From Paenibacillus sp. BSR1-1 (GTDB lineage Bacteria > Bacillota > Bacilli > Bacillales > Cytobacillaceae), in contig NZ_JAQMWQ010000028.1 of NCBI RefSeq assembly GCF_030403775.1, forward strand, positions 1 to 64,000: a stretch of DNA of 64,000 bases, given 5' to 3'. Under the pieces are notes generated by a model, which made no database searches, was not told where the DNA came from, and saw nothing but the letters and a program-made list of their open reading frames with translations. Positions 16,367 through 25,180 of the stretch are shown here, one piece after another. Made by a program: the position numbers and the translations under genes. Position 1 is the first letter of the stretch; each line of letters opens with the position of its first letter.

Positions 16367-17221
16367 TTATTTGCCTTCCTTAATAAACCGGATGGCTTCT
16401 CTTGTTTTATCAATCGAGTGAATCGTGTCCTCATATTGAACTGTGGCCATCGATAAAAACAAAATATCCATGATATATAACTGGGCAAGCCGTGATGACG
16501 TGGCGGCACTTCGAAAAGGCGCCTCGCTCGAATAAGAGGTAAACAACTTAATGTCCGCCATGGATGAAACCGATGATTGTCCGTATTTCGTTAAACTGAT
16601 CGTTTTCACGCCGCGCTCTTTCGCCAGTGCCATAATTTTCATCACTTCAGAGGTTTCGCCTGAATGAGAGATCCCAAACACGACATCCTCCTGACTGGCA
16701 TTTGCGATTAACGTAGCGACAAGATGGGTATCCGTGAAAGCGGTCGCATTTTTATGAATCCGAAGGAGCTTTTGCTGAGCGTCCTTCGCGATAATGCCGG
16801 ATGCGCCAATGCCAAAGAAATGAACATTTTGCGCAGCCGACAAGGTGTGAACAGCACGTTCCAATTCTTCAAAATTGATCATCTCTTCAGAATCGCGGAT
16901 GCTTTGGATACTGTTGGAGGTCGTCTTCTGAACAATCGAGAAAAACGATTCCCCCGGCTCGATATCACGATAGCCTTGTTCGACCGGCTTCACTAAATCC
17001 CCAGCGATCCTCACTTTTAAATCTTGAAAACCATTTAATCCTAGTGACTTACACAATCTGATAACCGCGGCACCGCTTGTATGGGCCTGCACGCCAATGT
17101 CCTGCACGGTGCTGTTTAAAACCGTTTGCGGATTCTCAAGAATAAACTCTGCAATTTTTCGCTCTGAAGCGGGAAGCTGTTCCATCATATTTTGAATCAT
17201 TTTTAAACCGCCTGCTGCCAC
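16367..17221 (-). CDS. murR: RpiR-family transcriptional regulator MurR
   Basis: About 284 residues: an N-terminal HTH_6 domain (LPASERKIAEFILENPQTV..SGAAVIRLCKSLG, about residues 15-80) and a C-terminal SIS sugar-phosphate-binding domain (HFFGIGASGIIAKD, GISHSGETSEVM). In E. coli MurR represses murQP and is released by MurNAc-6P. The best start is GTG 17221, eight bases after AAGGTGG; GTG 17233 overlaps that RBS. It follows murQ directly, so the regulator is encoded in the operon it controls. The palindrome at 18213-18244 is its likely operator. Confidence 0.88.
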   Translation of the reverse strand: MAAGGLKMIQNMMEQLPASERKIAEFILENPQTVLNSTVQDIGVQAHTSGAAVIRLCKSLGLNGFQDLKVRIAGDLVKPVEQGYRDIEPGESFFSIVQKTTSNSIQSIRDSEEMINFEELERAVHTLSAAQNVHFFGIGASGIIAKDAQQKLLRIHKNATAFTDTHLVATLIANASQEDVVFGISHSGETSEVMKIMALAKERGVKTISLTKYGQSSVSSMADIKLFTSYSSEAPFRSAATSSRLAQLYIMDILFLSMATVQYEDTIHSIDKTREAIRFIKEGK

Positions 17222-17236
17222 ACCAAGGACCACCTT

Positions 17237-18136
17237 TTACATTTGGATTGCTTTTTTTACATAACCGTTTGCTTTTATTAATAATTGTTCTGCTTCTTGT
17301 TTCGTTGTATTCGTCTTAATCATGACAATCGCCGTTTTCACCTGCAGATCGGCTTGTTCCAATGTTTCCGAAGCCGTTTCATAGGAAACTCCGGTAATTT
17401 TGCGGATGATGCCAATTGCGCGTTCCTTTAGCTTTTGGTTGCTCACATGAACATCCACCATCAAATTCTCATAAGCTTTTCCTAAAAGAATCATCGAGGA
17501 AGTGGAAATCATATTCAATATCATTTTGTGGGCTGTGCCCGATTTCAAACGCGTCGAACCGGTTAGTACTTCTGGACCGACAATCACTTCAATGGCTTGA
17601 TCAGCTTCTTTACTGATCGCCGCATTTTGATTGCAGGAAAGTGCGACGGTTTTTGCGCCGAGGCTTCGTGCATAGCACAGCGCTCCGATCACATAAGGCG
17701 TCCGGCCGCTGGCTGCGATGCCGATGACGGTATCGTCCTTTGTCAGCCCCAACTCTTTCAGGTCACGCTCGCCAAGCTCTGGCTGATCCTCTGCCCCTTC
17801 TACTGCTTTTAGAAACGCGCCTTCTCCCCCTGCGATCAATCCCCGCACCATTTCAGGATCTGTGCTGAAGGTCGGCGGACATTCGACGGCATCCAGTACT
17901 CCTAAACGGCCGCTCGTGCCTGCGCCCATATAGATGAGACGGCCGCCTTTTTTAAAGGAAGCCACTACAAATTGAACAGCTGCCTCCACTTCTGGCAGCA
18001 CTTCCTTGACCGCTAAAGCGACCAATTGATCCTGCTCATTCATGATTCGTAATATATCAAAAGGATTGGCTGTATCGATTTGCATCGATTGTTCATTTCG
18101 CGATTCTGTCGTTAATAATTCGAGATTTTCGTTCAT
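17237..18136 (-). CDS. murQ: N-acetylmuramic acid 6-phosphate etherase
   Basis: MurQ removes D-lactate from MurNAc-6P to give GlcNAc-6P. The 299-residue protein begins [18 protein letters not shown] and carries a SIS domain with [20 protein letters not shown], and the second-site sequence [14 protein letters not shown] 18136 follows GGAGGAGA; the upstream extension to 18220 covers the promoter and is not coding. First gene of murQ-murR-murP-mupG, with a clear sigma-A promoter, cre site and palindromic operator. Confidence 0.95.
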   Translation of the reverse strand: MNENLELLTTESRNEQSMQIDTANPFDILRIMNEQDQLVALAVKEVLPEVEAAVQFVVASFKKGGRLIYMGAGTSGRLGVLDAVECPPTFSTDPEMVRGLIAGGEGAFLKAVEGAEDQPELGERDLKELGLTKDDTVIGIAASGRTPYVIGALCYARSLGAKTVALSCNQNAAISKEADQAIEVIVGPEVLTGSTRLKSGTAHKMILNMISTSSMILLGKAYENLMVDVHVSNQKLKERAIGIIRKITGVSYETASETLEQADLQVKTAIVMIKTNTTKQEAEQLLIKANGYVKKAIQM

Positions 18137-18168
18137 TGCTGCGTCTCCTCCTGTTAGTTTGTCTAAGA

Positions 18169-18182
18169 TGTAAGCGATTACC
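18169..18182 (-). promoter_or_regulatory. CcpA cre site in the murQ leader
   Basis: TGTAAGCGATTACC matches the cre consensus TGWAAGCGNTWNCA except at the last position. It lies just downstream of the murQ -10 box, where bound CcpA would block elongation, implying carbon catabolite repression. Confidence 0.82.
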
Positions 18183-18191
18183 TGTACCTTT

Positions 18192-18220
18192 ATTATATCC
18201 TCTTTGAAACTACATTTCAA
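18192..18220 (-). promoter_or_regulatory. sigma-A promoter of the mur operon
   Basis: On the minus strand TTGAAA (18215-18220) and TATAAT (18192-18197) are separated by exactly 17 bp, 56 bp upstream of the murQ ATG. The -35 box is embedded in the palindrome. Confidence 0.85.
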
Positions 18221-18244
18221 TATTTTTATAAAAATATTGAAATG
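18213..18244. promoter_or_regulatory. perfect 32-bp palindrome, probable MurR operator
   Basis: CATTTCAATATTTTTA is followed by its exact reverse complement. It covers the murQ -35 box, so a bound RpiR-family dimer would block RNA polymerase. The symmetric TTTCA/TGAAA half-sites resemble those used by other RpiR regulators. It begins 14 bp from the stop of the Cof gene and might also act as a weak AT-rich hairpin, but it lacks a GC stem. Confidence 0.75.
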
Positions 18245-18257
18245 TTATTTTAAAATC

Positions 18258-19109
18258 TTATTCTAATAAATAACGGCGAATCGCCTGGGCAACTCCCGCT
18301 TCATTATTTCCCCCGGTTACCTGATCCGCCAATTGTTTCACTTTTTCCGGCGCATTTCCCATGGCAATTCCCAGGCCAGCAGCTTTAAGCATGAGCGTGT
18401 CGTTATAATTATCCCCGATTGCTGCGGTTTGCGAGATAGGAATCCCGAGTTTTTCGGCGAGTTTGACCAGCGCGGATGCCTTCGTCACACCACTCGGGGT
18501 AATTTCTAAATTAAGAAAATCGAAACTGCTGCTGATTTCCATGTCGACAATTTGTTTGGAAAAATCATCGAGCCTGTCTTGATCATCAAAGACAGCAATT
18601 TTAGTTATGCCTGGTGTTTGTTCCTTCAGGTATTGGTAAATATTATCAATCACCTTCACCTGGCACCGCTGCCGGAATTGCTCGCAGTTTTGCCGGCTGC
18701 CCCCTGAATTTTCAAGAGTAGGAATGTTATTTTCAATCCATCTTTCGTTCCATTTATTCACTTGCGGAACCAGGAGCGTATCCCCTTCATAAAAATGCGC
18801 ATAAATGCCCTCTGCCTCACACAGTTCCCAAAAGTTGATTAGCGATTCTATGGAAAAAATGGATTGATCACTGATTTCTCCGTTCTCATCCATGAGGATC
18901 GCCCCATTATAAGCAATAATCGGCTCACCCTTAAGGCCGATGGTACTGGCAATCCATTTGGTTGAAAGCGGCGTGCGGCCGCTGCAAATCACGACTCTTC
19001 CGCCTCTTTGGCGATAATCCTGGATCGCCTCGATCGTCTCGATAGCAATTTCCTTTTGATCGTTTAATAATGTCCCATCTAAGTCCGTTGCCAATAGGCG
19101 ATACTTCAT
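18258..19109 (-). CDS. Cof-type HAD-superfamily phosphatase
   Basis: 283 residues. HAD motif I is LLATDLDGTLL with nucleophile Asp at ~8 and acid/base Asp at ~10. Motif II is VICSGRTP, motif III a Lys near SGVTKASAL (~215), and motif IV AIGDNYNDTLML. The Cof-type cap lies between motifs II and III. Members dephosphorylate sugar phosphates, FMN or similar small molecules. It is upstream of the mur operon in the same direction but separated by that operon's own promoter. Confidence 0.88.
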   Translation of the reverse strand: MKYRLLATDLDGTLLNDQKEIAIETIEAIQDYRQRGGRVVICSGRTPLSTKWIASTIGLKGEPIIAYNGAILMDENGEISDQSIFSIESLINFWELCEAEGIYAHFYEGDTLLVPQVNKWNERWIENNIPTLENSGGSRQNCEQFRQRCQVKVIDNIYQYLKEQTPGITKIAVFDDQDRLDDFSKQIVDMEISSSFDFLNLEITPSGVTKASALVKLAEKLGIPISQTAAIGDNYNDTLMLKAAGLGIAMGNAPEKVKQLADQVTGGNNEAGVAQAIRRYLLE

Positions 19110-19212
19110 TTTTATTTCCCCTTCGTCATATATTTTAGTATTATTATATTTTTTATGGAATTTTATTTCAAAATAGAAGTTGGATGGAGGGGTGCATGGC
19201 TCTTTAGAAATG

Positions 19213-19345
19213 ATTGGGCATTTTTTGGAGTGGTTTGGACATTTTTTGAGCTGCTTTGGACAAATTTACATGCACATTGGACATTTTATGCGGTTCTTTG
19301 GACATTTATTTAGGTTGTTTGGACACTTTAACAATAATTGGAAAA
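19213..19345 (+). repeat. 21-bp array, TTTGGACATTTTT type
   Basis: Six units start at 19213, 19234, 19255, 19276, 19297 and 19318, all exactly 21 bp apart (ATTGGGC or TTTGGACA followed by a T-rich tract and variable bases). It ends ACAATAATTGGAAA. It fills most of the gap between the Cof gene start and the amidase stop. Confidence 0.9.
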
Positions 19346-19356
19346 ATAATAACAAA

Positions 19357-19383
19357 AAACCGAAGGAATACCCCCTCGGTTTA
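19357..19383 (-). terminator. terminator of the amidase-chrA-ggt transcript
   Basis: AACCGAGGG pairs with CCTTCGGTT on the minus strand, followed by TTTTTTGTT, just after the amidase stop. Confidence 0.8.
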
Positions 19384-20277
19384 AAAAATTCCAGACCCAT
19401 ACTTCCCTAAAACCCACTTTGGAAAAAGAAACCGTGCTGTAACCAGCGGGTCTACCACCTGGCAGATTTGTGTCTGGCCAACGGCACTGCACAACATATT
19501 GATTTGATTAAAAGAAAGATCAATCCGCTCCTCCAAAAAGGCAACCATGTCTTCCACTGAGCGCTTAACCGCCAGATCCAGCGTCTCCTCAGAGGCAATC
19601 GTACTAATAAATTCTTCCGATTCCAAAATCGGATTTTCAATACTAAAGCCTTTAATGACCTTTAAAGTGACAGTTACCTTGGCAGCAATTTCAATTCCCG
19701 TCACGCCAATTTCTCCGTCCCCCATAGCAGCATGCAAATCGCCGAGCGCAAACAGCGCACCATCTGCATGAACCGGAAAATAAAGGGTAGCCCCTGTGGT
19801 AATCATTTTATTATCCATATTGCCGCCATGAGAACCTGGCGTCCCGCACGAAACAGCTCCATCCTTCGGCGCCACCCCGATTACCCCAATCATCGGGTTT
19901 AAAGGGAATTCAATTTTATCATTAAAAACCGCTTTGCCGTCCCGAATCGGGATGAGCTTCGCTTCGAATTCTTCAATACAATCACCAAGTACCCCCATAC
20001 CAGGACTGACCGCCATTACCCCTTGTTCCGCAAGCTCGATCTCATCAATCGTAACAGCAAGAATATCTCCAGCCACAGCGCCGTTTACAAAAATAGGGCC
20101 GGTCGCTGGATTGACCTTATCCCAATCCATCGCATGATAAGAAACATCCTCTGAAACGATTTGGTTCTCAAAACAGTCACAGGTCTCGATGACAACCTGT
20201 GTGCCGGAATCCACCTGTAAAACCGGTTTGTTTTCCTTACTAAACGCATAAATCAAATTGGACTGATTGACAAACAT
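19381..20277 (-). CDS. acetamidase/formamidase family protein
   Basis: 298 residues of the FmdA/AmdA family: METCDCFENQ-like metal-site residues near the N-terminus, VNPATGPIFVNGA, GSHGGNMDNKMI, LGDLHAAMGDGEIGVTG and a C-terminal CQVVDP. Members hydrolyse short amides to ammonia plus a carboxylate in the cytosol. ATG 20277 follows GGGAGGAT. It lies 21 bp after a ChrA subunit gene and shares direction with chrA-chrA-ggt, so it may release ammonia from products of the same scavenging pathway. Confidence 0.85.
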   Translation of the reverse strand: MFVNQSNLIYAFSKENKPVLQVDSGTQVVIETCDCFENQIVSEDVSYHAMDWDKVNPATGPIFVNGAVAGDILAVTIDEIELAEQGVMAVSPGMGVLGDCIEEFEAKLIPIRDGKAVFNDKIEFPLNPMIGVIGVAPKDGAVSCGTPGSHGGNMDNKMITTGATLYFPVHADGALFALGDLHAAMGDGEIGVTGIEIAAKVTVTLKVIKGFSIENPILESEEFISTIASEETLDLAVKRSVEDMVAFLEERIDLSFNQINMLCSAVGQTQICQVVDPLVTARFLFPKWVLGKYGSGIF

Positions 20278-20298
20278 GCATTTATCCTCCCACACTCT

Positions 20299-20829
20299 TT
20301 ATAAAAACAGCGCCCCATAAGCTAATGAGCCCATAATCACGTATGCAGGGTGCACCTTAAATTTTTCCAAAAGCAAAAAGCTCGCTGCAATTAAGAAGAC
20401 CGTTTGGAGCACACCAGAATTATGGTAGGACGTGAAGAAAAAGTTAAACGTCATCACACCTAGCAGAACCGCAATCGTTGGGCGGATATAGGTCGTCATC
20501 CGCTTCACCCGCGGTGATTCCTTATACTTATATAATATACCTAACAGAACAATCATTAAGAACAGCGAAGGGGCAACCGTCGCAAACACCCCTACCACCG
20601 AACCGATGACTCCGCCCACTTCATAGCCAATATAACCGGCCATTTTCGTTGCAATTGGTCCCGGCAGGGCATTACCGAGCGCCAATACTTCACTAAACTC
20701 CTGAACCGTCATCCAGCCGTAGTGGCCGACAACTTCATTTTCGACAAGCGGGATCGAAGAAGGACCGCCGCCATAACCGACGATTCCCGGTATGAAAAAG
20801 GCAAGGAAAATATGCCAATATAACATCAT
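20299..20829 (-). CDS. ChrA-family transporter, second half-size subunit
   Basis: 176 residues, one CHR domain with about five to six TM helices. The family motif GYGGGPSSIPLVENEVV is at ~18-34, and EVLALGNALPGPIATKMAGYIGY follows. Its ATG overlaps the stop of the preceding chrA gene (TGATG). Short-chain ChrA proteins work as pairs of opposite membrane topology, and here both genes are adjacent. Known members export chromate; the substrate in this amidase/GGT context is uncertain. Confidence 0.85.
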   Translation of the reverse strand: MMLYWHIFLAFFIPGIVGYGGGPSSIPLVENEVVGHYGWMTVQEFSEVLALGNALPGPIATKMAGYIGYEVGGVIGSVVGVFATVAPSLFLMIVLLGILYKYKESPRVKRMTTYIRPTIAVLLGVMTFNFFFTSYHNSGVLQTVFLIAASFLLLEKFKVHPAYVIMGSLAYGALFL

Positions 20830-21401
20830 CCCACCCCTCTTTCCACATTTTTTTCCGCAGCCTTAGGGGCCTTATCCTTTTTAACAAGAGCAAATATTAA
20901 TATCGCTGCAATCAGGATCCCTGGATGGATCCCTAAAACCTGTAATAATAGCAAGCTGCCAATAACAACTAAACCGGCTTTTATTTTTCCAAGCGTTTGG
21001 TACGATTTCTTGAAAAAATCCCAGGTTAACGTGGCCATCATCACACCTACAACTGGAACAACAGCCTTCGTCATTCCCGCCACCCATGGCAGGTCCTTCA
21101 CAGAGGACAAGGAGGTAAGCAAGATGATCATGAGTAAAATGGTTGGGAGAATCGAAGACAGGATGGCATTGATCATTCCCAAATATCCTCCAACCCGGTA
21201 ACCGATATATCCTGCCATTTTGGTATTAATCGGACCAGGCAGCGTATTCCCTAACGCTAACACATCTGCAAATTCATCATCATTCATCCACTTAAACCGC
21301 TCGACCACCTCTTTATGAACGAGCGGGATGGAAGAAGGCCCTCCCCCGTAGCCTAAGATTCCAGAACGAAAAAATGCAATACTGATATCAAGCTGTTTCA
21401 T
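20826..21401 (-). CDS. ChrA-family transporter, first half-size subunit
   Basis: 191 residues with one CHR domain: GYGGGPSSIPLVHKEVV and DVLALGNTLPGPINTKMAGYIGY, then hydrophobic segments and a charged tail (KKDKAPKAAEKN). It starts 25 bp after the gamma-glutamyltransferase stop and overlaps the second chrA. The strong similarity of the two suggests a tandem duplication forming a heterodimeric carrier. Confidence 0.85.
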   Translation of the reverse strand: MKQLDISIAFFRSGILGYGGGPSSIPLVHKEVVERFKWMNDDEFADVLALGNTLPGPINTKMAGYIGYRVGGYLGMINAILSSILPTILLMIILLTSLSSVKDLPWVAGMTKAVVPVVGVMMATLTWDFFKKSYQTLGKIKAGLVVIGSLLLLQVLGIHPGILIAAILIFALVKKDKAPKAAEKNVERGVG

Positions 21402-21426
21402 TATTTATTCAACACCTTTTTTGGAT

Positions 21427-23037
21427 TTACCAGGCCGCAATCGTACCGTCCGTTCTCGATTCTGTTCCGCCTGAAAGCACACCTGTACTTGGGTCGCGCC
21501 AAATGATCTGTCCTCTTCCGAATGGACCGCCTTCTAGAGCAATTTCGATCTCATGCCCTTTTCTTGCCAGTGCTTGTGCAATATGGGTAGGGAAGGTGTT
21601 TTCAACGAGAATTTTCTTGCCCTCCATCCATTGCCATCTTGGCGAATCCAAGGCGGCTTGCGGATTTAAATGGAAATCAATCGTGTTCATAATGACTTGA
21701 GCATGCCCCTGCGGCTGCATATATCCACCCATGACACCAAATGGTCCAACCGCTTCATTATCCTTCGTTAAGAAACCTGGAATAATTGTATGGTACGTCC
21801 GTTTACCCGGCTCAAGACGGTTTTCGTGCGAAGAATCCAACGAGAAATCGGCGCCGCGGTTTTGCAGGGCAATGCCTGTTCCCGGAACCACGATTCCCGA
21901 GCCAAAGCCCATATAGTTACTTTGGATAAACGAAACCATATTGCCTTCGCCATCGGCTGTTGCTAAATAAACAGTACCGCCTTTTGGAGGAGTTCCTGGT
22001 TCAGGCGTCAGCGCTAAATCCCCGATCAAACTTCTTCTTGCAGCCGCAAATTCTTCCGATAATAATTGCTCGGATGTTACTGACATTTTGTCTGGGTCTG
22101 TCACATACTTCTTGGCATCAGCAAAGGCTAGTTTCATCGCTTCCATTTGTTTATGATAGGTTTCCACAGATTCTTTTTCCGCGATATCATAGCCTTTTAG
22201 GATGTTAAGCGCCATCAGGGCAACAATCCCTTGGCCGTTTGGCGGAATCTCCCAGACATCGTAGCCTTTGTAATTCACTTTAATCGGCTGGACCCACTGA
22301 GGCTTATAAGCCGCTAAATCCTCTTTCGAAAGGAAACCGCCGTGCTGCTTAGAAAATTCGTCAATTTTCTCCGCTAATTCGCCGCGGTAAAAGCTTTCAG
22401 CCTTCGTTTCCGCAATGGCGCGCAGTGTGCTTGCGTGGCCTTCCGATTTCCAAATCTCCCCGATTTGCGGTGCCTTGCCATCTGGAGCAAAGGTTTCGAA
22501 CCAGCCTTTATACTCATCACCCGTAAACAAATCTTTAAATCTATTAAAAGCAGAGTTCCAGTACTTTCCTAATACAGGGGAAAGCGGGTATCCCTTTTCG
22601 GCATATTCAATGGCAGGCTGGAGAACCTCGGTTAATGGCAGCTTGCCAAATCGTCTTGAGAGTTCTGCCCATGCTCCCGGTACACCCGGAACCGTTACAG
22701 GCACAAGGCCAAACGTTGGCATTTTTTCATGTCCCTTTTCCTTTACGGCTTCAATCGAAATGCTTTTTGGTGCTGGGCCGCTTGAATTCAAGCCGTGAAG
22801 CTCGCCTTTTGTCCAGACTAACGCAAACGCATCGCCGCCAATCCCATTGGAGGTCGGCTCTACCACTGTTAAGCAGGCAGCTGTGGCAATTGCCGCATCA
22901 ATGGCATTTCCGCCCTTCTTTAAAATATCGAGGCCGGCTTGTGCAGCTAACGGCTGAGAAGTGGCGACCATTCCATTCCGGGCGATGGTGGCTGTTCGTT
23001 GGGATGGATACGGATAATTTAAGTAATCAAATTTCAT
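21427..23037 (-). CDS. gamma-glutamyltransferase family protein
   Basis: 536 residues, no signal peptide. It has the Ntn-hydrolase layout: a large N-terminal subunit (GMVATSQPLAAQAGLDILKK.., NGIGGDAFALVW) and a self-cleavage nucleophile Thr in PPKGGTVYLATADGEGNMVS (~residue 358). Later motifs are NRGADFSLD and GGYMQPQGH. It resembles the intracellular YwrD-like class that splits gamma-glutamyl peptides or related amides. It lies behind a peptide importer, so it probably processes imported gamma-glutamyl compounds. Confidence 0.88.
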   Translation of the reverse strand: MKFDYLNYPYPSQRTATIARNGMVATSQPLAAQAGLDILKKGGNAIDAAIATAACLTVVEPTSNGIGGDAFALVWTKGELHGLNSSGPAPKSISIEAVKEKGHEKMPTFGLVPVTVPGVPGAWAELSRRFGKLPLTEVLQPAIEYAEKGYPLSPVLGKYWNSAFNRFKDLFTGDEYKGWFETFAPDGKAPQIGEIWKSEGHASTLRAIAETKAESFYRGELAEKIDEFSKQHGGFLSKEDLAAYKPQWVQPIKVNYKGYDVWEIPPNGQGIVALMALNILKGYDIAEKESVETYHKQMEAMKLAFADAKKYVTDPDKMSVTSEQLLSEEFAAARRSLIGDLALTPEPGTPPKGGTVYLATADGEGNMVSFIQSNYMGFGSGIVVPGTGIALQNRGADFSLDSSHENRLEPGKRTYHTIIPGFLTKDNEAVGPFGVMGGYMQPQGHAQVIMNTIDFHLNPQAALDSPRWQWMEGKKILVENTFPTHIAQALARKGHEIEIALEGGPFGRGQIIWRDPSTGVLSGGTESRTDGTIAAW

Positions 23038-23159
23038 GATGTTCCCCTCTCAATCATATCGTATGTTAAGTAGTTTATTTAATTTCCTTTTGTAAACAAT
23101 TTTATCTTATTTGCCTTACAAATGAAATATACCTTTTTGTAAAATATATGTTATTTTAA

Positions 23160-23190
23160 CGAAAACGTCCTTACCATTACCGGTAAGGAC
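23160..23190 (-). terminator. terminator of the dpp-like operon
   Basis: GTCCTTACC, GGTAAT loop, GGTAAGGAC on the minus strand, then GTTTTCGTT. It separates dppF from ggt, so ggt-chrA-chrA-amidase depends on read-through or on its own promoter. Confidence 0.75.
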
Positions 23191-23199
23191 CCATCCGAT

Positions 23200-24192
23200 T
23201 TATGCAAAATGACAAGCAACAAAATGATTCTCGCTTACTTCATTAAAGGCCGGTTCCTCTGTTCGGCATTTATCTGTTGCTAATGGACATCTTGTATGAA
23301 AACGGCAGCCACTTGGAACATTGATCGGACTTGGAACATCCCCAGTCAAAATGACTCTCTCACGTTTCTTTTCCTCCTTCGTCGAAGGAATCGCTGAAAG
23401 CAAGGCTCTCGTATACGGATGAAGCGGATTGTCATACAAATCCTTTTTATCTGCTAACTCTACCATTTTCCCCAAATACATGACAGCAACCCGGTCGCTG
23501 ACATGCTTGACGACGCTCAAATCATGGGAAATGAACAAGTAGGTCAACTGGTGTTCCTTTTTTAAACGCTGCAGGAGATTCAGAATTTGCGATTGAACCG
23601 ATACATCCAGCGCGGATACGGCTTCATCGCAAACGATTAATTTCGGATTCGTACACAACGCGCGCGCGATACTGACCCGCTGGCGCTGCCCGCCGGAAAA
23701 TTCATGCGGAAAGCGGTGATAATACTGTTCGTTTAAGCCAACCTCTACCAGCAAGCGGCAGACATAATCGTACAAATCCTTTTTCGGAACAATCTTATGT
23801 GTCTCCACGATTTCCGATAACATGGCCCCTACAGTCATACGCGGATTTAGCGAACCGTATGGGTCCTGAAAAACAATCTGCAGGTCCTTCCGGTGAGCCC
23901 GCAATTCTTTTTTCGGAGCCTGTGTAATGTCATTTCCTTCATAGATAATTCTTCCAGAGGAAGGTTCATGGAGCCTTAGGATGGCTCGTCCCATGGTCGA
24001 TTTCCCGCAGCCGGACTCTCCGACAATCCCTAAGGTTTCTCCCTTTTTCAATGAGAAGGTGATGCCATCTAAGGCTTTAACCACCTGTTTTTCTTTTGAA
24101 AAAAATCCTTGGTCGCCTACAGGAAAGTGTTTTTTTAAATCTTGGACCTCAAGAAGATTTTGCTGCTGCGATTTCTCTAATTGAAGACTCAT
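23200..24192 (-). CDS. peptide ABC transporter ATP-binding protein (DppF/OppF type)
   Basis: 330 residues. Walker A GESGCGKST (~53), Q-loop FQDPYGSLNPRM, signature SGGQRQR, Walker B LIVCDE and the OppF C-terminal extension with TGDVPSPINVPSGCRFHTRCP. It powers uptake of peptides together with the DppD-type ATPase. ATG 24192 has GGAAGGTG upstream, within the 3' end of dppD (44-nt overlap). Last gene of the importer operon. Confidence 0.92.
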   Translation of the reverse strand: MSLQLEKSQQQNLLEVQDLKKHFPVGDQGFFSKEKQVVKALDGITFSLKKGETLGIVGESGCGKSTMGRAILRLHEPSSGRIIYEGNDITQAPKKELRAHRKDLQIVFQDPYGSLNPRMTVGAMLSEIVETHKIVPKKDLYDYVCRLLVEVGLNEQYYHRFPHEFSGGQRQRVSIARALCTNPKLIVCDEAVSALDVSVQSQILNLLQRLKKEHQLTYLFISHDLSVVKHVSDRVAVMYLGKMVELADKKDLYDNPLHPYTRALLSAIPSTKEEKKRERVILTGDVPSPINVPSGCRFHTRCPLATDKCRTEEPAFNEVSENHFVACHFA

Positions 24193-25180
24193 GCCCTTCA
24201 CCTTCCCATTTATCAGTGTATTTCCAGCAGCTTACCGAATGCTGCCCATCAATCGAAGTAATTCCCGGTGCGTTCATTTCGCAAATTTCCTTTGCATGTG
24301 AACAGCGGTCAAAAAAACGGCATCCCGCAGGCATGGCGTCTGGAGATGGAACAGAACCTTTTATCACAAAAAGCTCTTCAACCTCTTCCTCCGAATCCAC
24401 ATCAGGTATACATTTCATCAGACCTTGCGTATAAGGGTGGGACGGATTGTTAAAAATGGCATCCCTGCTGCCATATTCGACCGCTTTTCCTGCATACATC
24501 ACAAGGACGGTATCGGCCATTTCAGATACAACCGCTAAATCATGGGTGATCATAATAATTCCCATGTCCAGGTCGATTTGCAATTTCTTCATTAGGTCTA
24601 AAATCTGCGCCTGAATCGTCACATCAAGCGCTGTCGTTGGTTCATCGGCAATCAGGAGCTCCGGGTTACAGCTTAAGGCAATCGCAATCATCACCCGCTG
24701 TCTCATCCCGCCGCTCAATTCATGCGGATACGCATCGATGCGTTTTTCCGGCGAAGGAATCCCTACAAGCCGAAGCATGTCAATCGCTTTTTCACGCGCT
24801 TCTTTTTTATTGAGGTTTTGGTGAAGAGTAATTGTTTCGGCTATTTGCTTGCCGACCGTCTGTACTGGATTTAAGGAAGTCATCGGTTCCTGGAAAATCA
24901 TCGAGATCTGATTTCCGCGAATCTTACTCATTTGCTTCATGGACTTATTCGTTAAATCGTCACCCTTCAACAGGATTTCTCCTTCGATTTTTCCTGTTTT
25001 CGGAAGCAGCCCCATGACAGAAAGGGAGGTCATACTTTTTCCACAGCCGGATTCGCCGACAATACACAAGGTTTTTCCCTTTTCCACCTGAAACGATAAA
25101 CCGGCTACAATGTTTGTTGTTTTCTTTTTCCCGACAAAACTTACCTTTAAGTCTTTAACCTCTAACAACGTTTGCGTCAT
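24149..25180 (-). CDS. peptide ABC transporter ATP-binding protein (DppD/OppD type)
   Basis: 343 residues: Walker A GESGCGKSM, signature SGGMRQR, Walker B LLIADEP, H-loop ITHDLAV. The oligopeptide-transporter C-terminal domain has PSPDAMPAGCRFFDRCSHA. ATG 25180 has AAAGGAGGGG upstream and overlaps the DUF1028 stop by four bases; the longer frame to 25243 is inside DUF1028. Partner of the neighbouring DppF-type ATPase. Confidence 0.92.
   Translation of the reverse strand: MTQTLLEVKDLKVSFVGKKKTTNIVAGLSFQVEKGKTLCIVGESGCGKSMTSLSVMGLLPKTGKIEGEILLKGDDLTNKSMKQMSKIRGNQISMIFQEPMTSLNPVQTVGKQIAETITLHQNLNKKEAREKAIDMLRLVGIPSPEKRIDAYPHELSGGMRQRVMIAIALSCNPELLIADEPTTALDVTIQAQILDLMKKLQIDLDMGIIMITHDLAVVSEMADTVLVMYAGKAVEYGSRDAIFNNPSHPYTQGLMKCIPDVDSEEEVEELFVIKGSVPSPDAMPAGCRFFDRCSHAKEICEMNAPGITSIDGQHSVSCWKYTDKWEGEGHESSIREIAAAKSS

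Noticed and set aside
18213-18244. Rho-independent terminator for the Cof gene
   Set aside because: The palindrome is almost entirely A/T, has no GC stem and covers the -35 box of murQ.
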